Source: Methanospirillum purgamenti
Lineage (GTDB): Archaea > Halobacteriota > Methanomicrobia > Methanomicrobiales > Methanospirillaceae
Strand: one strand, 5' to 3'
Length of the DNA stretch: 64,000 bases
Assembly (NCBI RefSeq): GCF_018502485.1
Contig: NZ_CP075546.1
Below, one piece after another: positions 51,282 through 59,557 of this stretch. A model generated the notes under the pieces. That model worked only from the letters and a program-made list of their open reading frames with translations, was not told the DNA's origin and ran no database searches. Both the position numbers and the translations under genes were made by a program. The first letter of the stretch is position 1. Each line of letters starts with the position of its first letter.

Positions 51282-53075
51282 CTATACCATCTGATATAAT
51301 TTTACAACATCACCAAATCCGATAAATCCACTTCCATCAAAGTCAAACTGGCCTATTGGTTCTTCTTTCATAGCAAAAAGAATCTGATTGAACAGTAGTT
51401 TGGTATCATCATATTCAAGCCATCCATTTCCATTGATGTCTTCAAAGAGACCATCATCATCTGGATCTGTTGGTGTTGGATAGTTACCTCCAGTTCCATC
51501 AGGGAAAGCCTTAACCGGCTGGTACGGTGGTTTTACATGGATGTAATTCTCTTTCTCTGCGACTGAGCTTAATCCCTCGTTAGAAACCGTCAGAGTAATA
51601 GAATATCTTCCTGGCTTCATATAGAGATGAACCGGATTCTGGGTGGTTGATTCATAACCATCACCAAATGACCAATGCCACTTTGTCGGCTCACCCGTAG
51701 AATGATCAGTAAACTGAACATTGAGTGGAATTGTTCCTGAAGCAGGATTTGCAGAAAAATCTGCCTGCAACGGAAGAACCTGGCTTAATGCATTATACGC
51801 GTTGAGTCTCCCCCCTGAAACACAACTCTGATTAAGCCAGTACTTCTTATCAACAGTACTCATGAGCAAATTTTTTATTTGGACCGGTTCATTGGCTGGC
51901 TTTTCACTTTTAATAAGAGCTGCCGTTCCTGCAACAAATGGAACTGCCATTGATGTTCCGTCTTTGAATCCATAGCTCCCCGGGGTTGTACTATAGATAC
52001 TCACTCCTGGTGCCATGAGATCAACAGTGGTTACTCCATAATTTGAGAACCATGCTTTTAGATCTGATTCGTCACTTGCTCCAACTGAGATGACATGCGG
52101 AGAATCATACCCGGATGGATAATGGGGGATTTTATCGGTATCATACCCATCATTTCCTGATGAACAGACAAATAATGCAGGAGTATTATCTATAACTTCC
52201 TTAAGAATTTCACTGTTGTAGTATGTACCCCATGAACATGAGATAATGTCTGCCCCCATTTCAGAGGCATATAATATTCCCTGTATTTCAAGAACGGTAT
52301 TACTCGTGCCTGCAGCATCAAAGACCTTCACCGGAAGAATTTTTGAGTTCCAACTGACACCTGCAATACCAAGGTTGTTATTCGTTACAGCTCCCAATAT
52401 TCCAGCACAATGAGTTCCATGACCATTATCATCCATGGGATCAGTGTCAGAATTTACAAAATCATATCCGCTTAAACAGTTCTCTGCCAGATCTTCGTGA
52501 TTGTAATCTACACCAGAATCAATTACGGCAACGATAACATCAGAAGATCCGGTGGATACATTCCATGCTTCAGGTGCATGAATATCTGACCTGCCTGTGC
52601 TCACATTGGTAGTATTGTTGCTGTATAATCCCCACTGTAAAGAAAAACCTGGATCATTAGGGAAGTTCATTGGCACATCTGCGATATCCAGATTCTCTTC
52701 TGTTATACCTGAATCATCTGTCGGATTTGGCAGGTATGTTATATAGTTTGGTTCTGCGTAAGCAACATATTCATTGGACTTATAATACTCCACAGCCTCG
52801 GGAACAGACATGGAATCCGGAACTTTCACTACTTGAAGCCCCTTTACTCCAAGTATTTCCTCTGTAAGTATTGTTTCTGCCCCGATTTGTGCATTCAATG
52901 AAGAAGCAACAGATACCACCGCTGTTCCTGAACCAATGTCATTATATTGAATAATAACTTCTCCCGGTTCATATGTTCCAGATACATCTGCAGCAGATAC
53001 TGCACCCCATGATGATAACATGAGCATAAAAAGCATACATGCTCTAAAAACCCACGATACACTCACTCGTTCCAT
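51282..53075 (-). CDS. Secreted subtilase (S8) with propeptide, PKD and dockerin domains
   Basis: The 597-residue protein runs: signal peptide (ACMLFMLMLSSWGAVSA), I9-like propeptide (about 35-110), then the S8 catalytic domain with Asp in AVIDSGVDYNHED (about 190), His in GHGTHCAGI (about 220) and Ser in DGTSMAVPFVAG (about 372). A PKD domain follows (ADFSANPASGT to TLTVSNEG, about 436-505). The C-terminus is a dockerin with two calcium-type loops (DPDDDGLFEDINGNG and FDFDGSG). All three catalytic residues are present. The nearby cohesin-like protein is a likely docking partner. Confidence 0.93.
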   Translation of the reverse strand: MERVSVSWVFRACMLFMLMLSSWGAVSAADVSGTYEPGEVIIQYNDIGSGTAVVSVASSLNAQIGAETILTEEILGVKGLQVVKVPDSMSVPEAVEYYKSNEYVAYAEPNYITYLPNPTDDSGITEENLDIADVPMNFPNDPGFSLQWGLYSNNTTNVSTGRSDIHAPEAWNVSTGSSDVIVAVIDSGVDYNHEDLAENCLSGYDFVNSDTDPMDDNGHGTHCAGILGAVTNNNLGIAGVSWNSKILPVKVFDAAGTSNTVLEIQGILYASEMGADIISCSWGTYYNSEILKEVIDNTPALFVCSSGNDGYDTDKIPHYPSGYDSPHVISVGASDESDLKAWFSNYGVTTVDLMAPGVSIYSTTPGSYGFKDGTSMAVPFVAGTAALIKSEKPANEPVQIKNLLMSTVDKKYWLNQSCVSGGRLNAYNALSQVLPLQADFSANPASGTIPLNVQFTDHSTGEPTKWHWSFGDGYESTTQNPVHLYMKPGRYSITLTVSNEGLSSVAEKENYIHVKPPYQPVKAFPDGTGGNYPTPTDPDDDGLFEDINGNGWLEYDDTKLLFNQILFAMKEEPIGQFDFDGSGFIGFGDVVKLYQMV

Positions 53076-53185
53076 CCCTCATCCCTCAGTATTTCAGAAA
53101 AATTGGCAATTGCCTATAATCTATTTTTTATATATCGTTATTGTATAAATAATTAGCAGATGTATCCCTGAATTCGGCTTTTTTA

Positions 53186-53689
53186 TTAATTAATAATTTT
53201 TTGCATCCAGATAGTATCAAATTCTTTACCATTCTTTACACCCACCCGTTCAAACTGTCCCCGGTGAATAAACCCGTGTTTTTCATGGAATTTTACACTT
53301 CCCGGATTGAGAGAAGAAATTTCGGCTAGTATTGATTTTATTCCTTTCTCCCGTGCTTTCTCAATCAGATAATTCAGCATCATGGATCCAATTCGTTTTC
53401 CTGTATATTCAGGGTTCAGGAAGTATGAGATAACTGCAGTATATCGAAATGCCGGCATGGGATTATGGGGCCGTAAAAATCCAAACCCGATCAATACTCC
53501 GTTCTTTTTTACCGATACTGAAGGGTAATGCTCAATAACCGGCATTATGGCATCGAAATATGACAAGGGAAGTGGTGTTTCAAGAAAGGCAGCATAGGTA
53601 TGTTCAATATAATAATTGAACAAGGCGATGATTGGTTCTTTGTCTGATTCGATAATCGGACTTAGGAGCAGTTCTGTTGATAGTGTCAT
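53186..53689 (-). CDS. GNAT acetyltransferase, phosphinothricin-type
   Basis: The 167-residue protein has a GNAT fold with the acetyl-CoA site PEYTGKRIGSMMLNYLIEKA (about 95-114) and the NPGSVKFHEKHGF segment (about 128). It resembles the PAT/MddA branch, which acetylates small amines or amino acid analogues; the natural substrate here is unknown. A perfect inverted repeat covers its promoter region, and a MarR gene lies directly upstream on the same strand, so regulation by that MarR is likely. Confidence 0.85.
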   Translation of the reverse strand: MTLSTELLLSPIIESDKEPIIALFNYYIEHTYAAFLETPLPLSYFDAIMPVIEHYPSVSVKKNGVLIGFGFLRPHNPMPAFRYTAVISYFLNPEYTGKRIGSMMLNYLIEKAREKGIKSILAEISSLNPGSVKFHEKHGFIHRGQFERVGVKNGKEFDTIWMQKIIN

Positions 53690-53698
53690 AGTCTCAAA

Positions 53699-53719
53699 AT
53701 AGTTTAGTCACTAAACTAT
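53699..53719. promoter_or_regulatory. MarR-type operator
   Basis: A perfect inverted repeat ATAGTTTAG-TCA-CTAAACTAT (9-base arms, 3-base spacer) lies 10 bases upstream of the GNAT start codon. Arms of this AGTTTAG sort are typical of MarR-family sites. Binding here would block initiation of the GNAT gene. The neighbouring MarR protein is the obvious candidate to bind. Confidence 0.65.
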
Positions 53720-53749
53720 AAGAATTCATTCTGCTCTTAACTCATTTTT

Positions 53750-54253
53750 TCAAGTTCCAAAAAAGAGAGATTCTGAATTCGAAGAATTTTCCCGAATATC
53801 AATACTTCTCTGTATAACTTTTTCATAACATTGGAGGATAGATATTGCTCCGTGAATCTGTTCTTCCGGTATATCTGATATCTCCCTAAAAAATTCTGTA
53901 TACAATCGGGTATGGAGATCGGTGTGCCATAAAAACGCCTTCCTTCCTTTGGGGGTAAGATCAAGATAAACAGTCTTCCGGTTTTCATTGCTCCTTACTC
54001 TGCATACGTATCCCTTCTCCTCAAGCTTTTGGACCATCTGTGTGACGGCCCCTTTTGTGATGCTCAGTAAGGATGCAATTTCCGAAAGTTTTTCCTTAGG
54101 AAATCTCCCGGCAATGTCAATGAGATGAATTTCAGAAGCAGAAAGGACATCACCATACCCCAAATCTACCGGCTTTTTTTCAATAGCAACAGCCTGATGA
54201 ATAATCCGAATGAGTGAATCGGTAAGCTCAGAAAAAGATTTTGGTGAAGTCAT
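53750..54253 (-). CDS. MarR family transcriptional regulator
   Basis: The 167-residue protein has the MarR winged helix: LSEIASLLSITKGAVTQMVQ (about 55-74) and a wing with NENRKTVYLDLTPKGRKAF. It is longer than the two MarR paralogues at 2-3 kb and not closely related to them. ATG 54253 is preferred; 54295 gives 14 extra residues. It lies divergent to a GNAT gene and upstream of a second one, whose promoter carries the operator. Confidence 0.87.
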   Translation of the reverse strand: MTSPKSFSELTDSLIRIIHQAVAIEKKPVDLGYGDVLSASEIHLIDIAGRFPKEKLSEIASLLSITKGAVTQMVQKLEEKGYVCRVRSNENRKTVYLDLTPKGRKAFLWHTDLHTRLYTEFFREISDIPEEQIHGAISILQCYEKVIQRSIDIRENSSNSESLFFGT

Positions 54254-54330
54254 ATTATATGTTTCCCAATCTCTTTGCAATTGGATCTTTATCAAATATA
54301 ATCTGGTGGCGACAAATAGGATATGGATAA

Positions 54331-54783
54331 ATGAATCTAACCATCCGACCAGCAGTGCGAACAGATTGTCCTCGTCTTCTGGAACTAATCAAGGAACTTG
54401 CAGAATATGAGCGTGCTCTTCATGAGGTTGAAGTAACTTCGAGCCATTTTGAAGAGTCAGGATTTGGAGATTGTCCAGTTTGGTGGGCACATGTTGCTGA
54501 AATATCTGGAATCATTGTAGGTTTTGCTCTATATTACATTCGTTACTCAACCTGGAAAGGTCAGAGATTATATCTAGAAGATATTATTGTAACCAGGGAA
54601 TATCGAAGAAAAGGGATTGGAAAAAAACTATTTGAAGCAGTCCTGGACGATGCGCAGAAGAAAAATTTAAATGGAGTTCTCTGGCAGGTACTCGAATGGA
54701 ATAAACCTGCCATTGAGTTTTATAACCAGTATGCGCCGACTTTTAACCAGGAATGGATAACCTGCACCATTGATAAAAAATGA
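54331..54783 (+). CDS. GNAT acetyltransferase, diamine/spermidine type
   Basis: The 150-residue protein matches the SAT1-like GNAT branch: IRPAVRTDCPRLLELIKELA, FALYYIRYSTWKGQRLYLED (about 70-89), the acetyl-CoA loop YRRKGIGKKLFEAVL and VLEWNKPAIEFYNQYAPTF. Relatives acetylate polyamines or similar amines such as thialysine. Substrate is inferred from family only. It stands divergent to the MarR gene across 77 bases, and they may share regulation. Confidence 0.87.
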   Translation: MNLTIRPAVRTDCPRLLELIKELAEYERALHEVEVTSSHFEESGFGDCPVWWAHVAEISGIIVGFALYYIRYSTWKGQRLYLEDIIVTREYRRKGIGKKLFEAVLDDAQKKNLNGVLWQVLEWNKPAIEFYNQYAPTFNQEWITCTIDKK

Positions 54784-55043
54784 ATATATGTGGCAGGAAC
54801 CAGGTTTTTTATATAATCATATCACTGGTAATGTTCGTTGTAATTTCATAGGTATCATCAAGGTCTTCAAAACTTCTATAGGAACAAATACCGGAAGTTT
54901 AGCCTAGTATTATAATAGATCTCTGGGGAACCTCTATTGGAATAGTATATTCCTGATGTCATCCACCTATTCTATAGTGCACTACATAGTACACGAGAAG
55001 TGGTGGATTTGAGAGCCAAAATCCGGACATGTGATGCACTTCG

Positions 55044-55052
55044 TTATAAATA
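55044..55052 (+). promoter_or_regulatory. TATA box of giant TPR gene
   Basis: TTATAAATA is a near-consensus archaeal TATA box 82 bases before the GGAGG ribosome site start region. Start of transcription near 55075 gives a 5' leader of about 60 bases. Confidence 0.55.
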
Positions 55053-55122
55053 CAAACCGCCCATTTTATCCTGGTTGGTTTTGCATTTTATTATTCCTTC
55101 AATTCACACATACAACAATCCT

Positions 55123-55127
55123 GGAGG
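55123..55127 (+). promoter_or_regulatory. Strong Shine-Dalgarno pointing at a CTG codon
   Basis: GGAGG is followed after 6 bases by CTG 55134, in frame with the TPR gene, then GCT AAA GAA. It is too far (55 bases) from ATG 55182. The codons between read AKEAGTNEKVKKWLS, a natural N-terminus that continues straight into the first TPR. Confidence 0.6.
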
Positions 55128-55181
55128 ATAACCCTGGCTAAAGAAGCAGGAACGAACGAGAAAGTCAAGAAATGGCTATCT

Positions 55182-58100
55182 ATGGGGATGGCATTCCTCA
55201 AAAAGGATCAACAAGACCGGGCGTATTACGCATTTAAAGAAGGACTTCGTATTGATCCGGAAAACTCAGAACTCTGGTTTCAGACTGGAATAGTCCTTGC
55301 AAAACAAGAGCGCCATCGTGACGCTATAAAGATGTACCGGAATGCTCTCAAATATGATCCGGACAATCTCAATGCACAACTCCGGCTTGGTATGTCAATG
55401 CACGAAGTCGGAATGTATAAAGAAGCCATCCCCGTTCTATCCCATCTCATTGAAAGAGAGAGTGAAAATGAGCAGGCATGGATGTACCGGGGAGCCTGCC
55501 ATCTTGCTTTAGGAAAATTCCGTGAAGCACTCAGTGACTTTGAAACGGCCATTGATTGGGGATCTGAACAAACAGAAGTATGGGTCCTAAAGGGGTATTG
55601 TCATGTTCAAATTGGTGAATTTCAAGAGGCACTTGACGCTTATTCATTTGCCGTTGAAATAAACCCTGATGATCCTGTTGCATTTTTTGGCCTGGCAAAT
55701 GCCCTTGTTCATCTTGATGAACGGGATCAGGCGATTGAGGAACTGCGAAAGGCAGTAAAAATTGATCCTGAATATGCTGATGCCTGGAGGATGCTTGCTG
55801 ATTTGTTTGCTGATTCCGGAGAGATTGCCCAGGCTTCAAATGCATATGAACAGGTTTTAAAGCTTGAACCCTGGGATCTTGATACCCGATATTCCTATTC
55901 AATTTTAAAAGCTGAATTATCGGATGATAAAGCCGCAGTAACCGATATTTTAAATCAGATAATAAATGAAGGCCAGGAATCAGTTACCTTTTACAATAAC
56001 CATGGCCTCACGCTCATGCACCTGAAAAAATATGAGAGTGCGTTACAGGCTTTCAACCGTGCATTACAACTTGGACCTGATAATCCATCAGTATGGCATA
56101 ATCATGGTGCGGCTTTGTACAAACTTAAGTGGTTAAAGGATGCAATGAAATCATTTCAGCATTCTCTAAAATTAAATCCGAAAAATGTCAATGCATGGAT
56201 AGGTATCGGGATGGTTGCAACTGCACAGTACGAATTCAGCCGGGCTGCTGCAGCGTATACTCATGCAACAGAGCTCTGTCCCCGGAAGGTAAATGTCTGG
56301 ATAATGCTTGGCGATACGCAGACTGAAAGAAGTATGTTTCAGGATGCAGTGGCAGCATATGAAAAAGCCCTTGAACTAGAGCCTGATAACCCAACTGCCT
56401 GGAATCAGCGAGGACTTGCTCTTCGGCTTATGGATAGTCACCCTGCTGCCCTGGAGTCATTTGAACATGCAGGTGAGACGAAAAACGCTCGTCCAGAATC
56501 CTGGATTAATCATGCAATTACCAGTTTTGAATTGGGTGAATATGATCAATCGGTGAACTCCTTTGAACGAGCTTGTAAATTCGGACCGATTCCTGTCGAC
56601 AGCTGGCTTATTTATCTGAATGCTCTGGCTTACGAGCATGAGAATATGAAGGTCATTAAGGGGGCAGAACGGTTTATAGAACTCTTTGGTCCGGATGCGG
56701 AAGTACTATTTCTACTGGGGGTAGCTCAATACGAACTTAAGCAGTATGAGGCTGCTTTGCATCATTTCAGAGAGACCATAAAACTAGATAAAGATCATAA
56801 TGATTCATTGTTCTGGGCCGGATTGACTCTTCTTGAACTCTTTCAGTTTCCTGAGGCAATTACCTGTTTTGAACAGGTTGAAGACAATCATCCCGATGAC
56901 TATCAGGCCTGGTATTATCATGGAAAAGCCTTGGTTTCACGTGGAGAACTTCAGAAAGCTGAGTTTATCCTGAAACATTCTATTCAGATATATGATCAGT
57001 CATATGAGGCCTGGTCCTTGCTTGCCGATGTGCAGAGTTCAAGAAAGGCCTATTCTGATGCCTTACAGTCAATTGGAAAAGCTCTTGAGTTAGTTCCCTC
57101 TTCAAATAGTGCACTCATACTAAAAGCCACCATTCAGGTTGCACTTGGATCATTCCGGGGTGCCTGTCAGACGTATGCTCTTATCAGTGAACCGGATGCA
57201 AGTGATCCTGCTGTTCTGATTGGTTATGCCCGTGCATTATACCATACCGGTTCATTTCGGGAAGCATATGCCCGGGTTACACGTCTTTTAGTAAATGATG
57301 AGAAGAATCCTGACCTATGGCACCTTCGGGCAGAAATCGAACGGGCCCAGGGATTATTTGACGAAGCAGCCCATGCCCTTACCCAGGCATGTAAATACGC
57401 ACCGAATAATAAGAAACTCCAATCTTTGCAAGGTATCGTGCTTTATGAAGCAGGAAAATATCCAGAGGCGATATCAGTTCTTGAGAAGGTTTTGGAGGTT
57501 GATTCTCAAAATGGGGAGTTATGGAAACGAAAGGGTGCTGCTCATGAAGCATTACTCCAGTATGAACTGGCATCAGCAGCGTACCTGAAAGCATCAGAAT
57601 TTTTGCATGATGATCCGGATCTTATCCGAAGACTAGGTGTGTCACTCTATCGAAGTGGAAAATGTGATCTTTCAATTCAAAAATTGGATCAATACCTTGA
57701 GGTAGTTCCTGATGATCCTGATATCTGGGAGATGAAAGGAAGGGCACTATACAACATGGGAGAATACCTGTTGGCATCTAATGCCCTGTCTCAAGCGGCA
57801 TTATACCACCCGGATGATACAAATTTGCTCTTCCGGTATACACAAAGTCTGGTAAAATCCGGAGAGTTACTCTCTGCTATTCCTACTCTTGACCAGATTC
57901 TTGAACGCGATCCGGATAATGCGGACGCCTGGAAGTTGAAAGCCGAAATTGAACAGGCTTTAGGAAGAAGTGATGAAGCTGCTCATGCAGTGGAAGAAGC
58001 ATTACGACAGATTCCTGATGATCCTGGTCTCATGCTTGCCAGGGTTAAAACATTGTATGAATCAGACAATTATCCAGAATCTCTTGATATGGTCAGAAGG

Positions 58101-58385
58101 GTTATTGATAAAGCTCCTGATAATTCTGAAGCTTGGTCATTGTATGCTGAACTCCTCTGGATGACTGCTGATCACAATGCTGCCGCCGCTGCATATGAAC
58201 GAATACTTGCTCATGACGATACTAATGCCAGAGCCTGGTTTTTAAAAGGAGATTCTCTTCAGAATGCTGGCAGGTTTGAAGAGGCTGCTATCGCCCATGA
58301 GCGGGCGTTTTCTCTGGGTGGAGATCCATCTGTCGGACTCATGCTCTCGAAAAAAATGAGATATTTACAACAAAGAAAAACATAG
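55182..58385 (+). CDS. Giant TPR protein
   Basis: This 1067-residue protein is a near-unbroken series of about 30 tetratricopeptide repeats at 34-residue spacing (for example AYYAFKEGLRIDPENSELWF, VWNQRGLALRLMDSHPAAL). It forms a long superhelical protein-binding surface. No signal peptide, membrane helix or catalytic domain is seen, so it is a cytoplasmic scaffold. The nearest ATG is 55182, but a perfect GGAGG precedes CTG 55134, which may be the true start. Its partners are unknown. Confidence 0.9.
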   Translation: MGMAFLKKDQQDRAYYAFKEGLRIDPENSELWFQTGIVLAKQERHRDAIKMYRNALKYDPDNLNAQLRLGMSMHEVGMYKEAIPVLSHLIERESENEQAWMYRGACHLALGKFREALSDFETAIDWGSEQTEVWVLKGYCHVQIGEFQEALDAYSFAVEINPDDPVAFFGLANALVHLDERDQAIEELRKAVKIDPEYADAWRMLADLFADSGEIAQASNAYEQVLKLEPWDLDTRYSYSILKAELSDDKAAVTDILNQIINEGQESVTFYNNHGLTLMHLKKYESALQAFNRALQLGPDNPSVWHNHGAALYKLKWLKDAMKSFQHSLKLNPKNVNAWIGIGMVATAQYEFSRAAAAYTHATELCPRKVNVWIMLGDTQTERSMFQDAVAAYEKALELEPDNPTAWNQRGLALRLMDSHPAALESFEHAGETKNARPESWINHAITSFELGEYDQSVNSFERACKFGPIPVDSWLIYLNALAYEHENMKVIKGAERFIELFGPDAEVLFLLGVAQYELKQYEAALHHFRETIKLDKDHNDSLFWAGLTLLELFQFPEAITCFEQVEDNHPDDYQAWYYHGKALVSRGELQKAEFILKHSIQIYDQSYEAWSLLADVQSSRKAYSDALQSIGKALELVPSSNSALILKATIQVALGSFRGACQTYALISEPDASDPAVLIGYARALYHTGSFREAYARVTRLLVNDEKNPDLWHLRAEIERAQGLFDEAAHALTQACKYAPNNKKLQSLQGIVLYEAGKYPEAISVLEKVLEVDSQNGELWKRKGAAHEALLQYELASAAYLKASEFLHDDPDLIRRLGVSLYRSGKCDLSIQKLDQYLEVVPDDPDIWEMKGRALYNMGEYLLASNALSQAALYHPDDTNLLFRYTQSLVKSGELLSAIPTLDQILERDPDNADAWKLKAEIEQALGRSDEAAHAVEEALRQIPDDPGLMLARVKTLYESDNYPESLDMVRRVIDKAPDNSEAWSLYAELLWMTADHNAAAAAYERILAHDDTNARAWFLKGDSLQNAGRFEEAAIAHERAFSLGGDPSVGLMLSKKMRYLQQRKT

Positions 58386-58433
58386 GCAAATTCTCTCCTA
58401 GCACTATGGTTACCAATAGATCAACTATGTTCT

Positions 58434-58829
58434 TTATCTGGTATCAGGCTGGATACGGTACGCCATTCCTTGGAATTGTGCAATTTTTCTTTCATCACCA
58501 TCAAGAACGACCACTGAATACGTTCCAAGTGTTTTTGTTTTACTAAACTCAGAGGCTTTAGCAATGAGAATTCCCCCTGATACTGGCCTCATATATGAAA
58601 TTGATGTATTAATTGCGACAGATGGTACATCATCAGTATTGCAGGCTATGGCAAATGCACAGTCAGCAAGCGTAAAGATTACACCTCCATGCACCGTTCC
58701 GTGCGCATTCAGATGTTTTGATGATATCCTAAGCGAAAGAGTTGCATGTCCTGCTCCTGATTCTTCATGTACAATACCCAGTTCACTGGCAAAACGATCA
58801 GATGTAAGAAACGATTCTCCAAAATTCAT
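58434..58829 (-). CDS. PaaI-type hotdog thioesterase
   Basis: The 131-residue hotdog-fold protein has the PaaI signature HLNAHGTVHGGVIFTLADCAF (shortened: NAHGTVHGGVIFTLAD, about 40-55), where the Gly and Asp near HGG form the thioester site. It hydrolyses acyl-CoA thioesters, and the acyl group is unknown. ATG 58829 has GGAG at 7 bases; GTG 58853 is an alternative and would overlap the phosphatase stop. It is downstream of that gene on the same strand. Confidence 0.85.
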   Translation of the reverse strand: MNFGESFLTSDRFASELGIVHEESGAGHATLSLRISSKHLNAHGTVHGGVIFTLADCAFAIACNTDDVPSVAINTSISYMRPVSGGILIAKASEFSKTKTLGTYSVVVLDGDERKIAQFQGMAYRIQPDTR

Positions 58830-58849
58830 ATAATTACTCCAACGTACAT

Positions 58850-59374
58850 TCACTTTTTTTCTGGCTCATTGAGGTGATCGTTAGCCCAGTATATAATTTG
58901 TTTTTGAGCATAGGTTTGTGCACCGGCACCAGCATTACGAATGATATGCTCAGCATCAACTCTACAGACTCCTGCAGCCATTAAGAGAATAACTGCGAAC
59001 AATCCGGTTCTGCCAATTCCCATTCTGCAGTGAACCAATAATGATTCACCCTTGATTAAAAGTTCGGAGTATTTTTTTGCAAGAACAAGGAATTTTTCCG
59101 GATGATCGGGTACACCAAAATCTGATATTGGAAAACATTCTATGGATATCTCACGGTCTGGTTTGTGTATGTAGGTCAGGTATTGTGGTGAGACCTCTGC
59201 TATTTCATCCATGTCAGGCAGGCAGATAATATAATTAATATTCCTTTTTTTCAGTTCATGTTCAAATGTTGCGATATCTTCATATTTTCCTGGCATCGGA
59301 TGAAGAAATAATGACCCGGGCAGGTACTCCGGGAGAGAGACTTTCCTGAATAATAACCTTGATAATTCAGGCAT
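58850..59374 (-). CDS. Dual-specificity/tyrosine phosphatase-like protein
   Basis: The 174-residue protein has the cysteine phosphatase loop HCRMGIGRTG (HCX5R, about 114-123) with the general-acid Asp upstream in ISDFGVPD (about 81-88). It should remove phosphate from tyrosine, serine/threonine or a small substrate. This is a separate class from the PP2C at 6.8 kb, and gives the organism a second kind of phosphatase. It precedes the thioesterase gene. Confidence 0.85.
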   Translation of the reverse strand: MPELSRLLFRKVSLPEYLPGSLFLHPMPGKYEDIATFEHELKKRNINYIICLPDMDEIAEVSPQYLTYIHKPDREISIECFPISDFGVPDHPEKFLVLAKKYSELLIKGESLLVHCRMGIGRTGLFAVILLMAAGVCRVDAEHIIRNAGAGAQTYAQKQIIYWANDHLNEPEKK

Positions 59375-59557
59375 TGTGGGTATACTCCATATGAATATAT
59401 GCCGCTTTCAATAAATGTAGCCTTTGCTTATGGTATTTTTATGTCAATTTTTAGATATTTTCTCTGAAAAAGTATTCTCGGTCCAAATCGCTTAAATATT
59501 CTGCCGACTACCATTCTTACAGCCAATGTGGTTAACGTCAGAGGAGATGGGAAGAAG

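Larger units (their letters stand above)
54784..55133. other. Non-coding leader region of the giant TPR gene
   Basis: About 350 bases with no gene. It contains a nested inverted repeat (ATCCACC 54961-54967 with GGTGGAT 55002-55008, enclosing the palindrome TAGTGCACTA at 54975-54984), then a TATA box at 55044 and the ribosome site at 55123. The rest, 54784-54955, is AT-rich without clear signals. Confidence 0.55.

Noticed and set aside
54266..54284. CCAAT/ATTGG repeat in the marR-GNAT divergent gap as a second operator
   Set aside because: Only 5-base arms with a 9-base spacer, unlike the clear site at 53699-53719. It could be chance.
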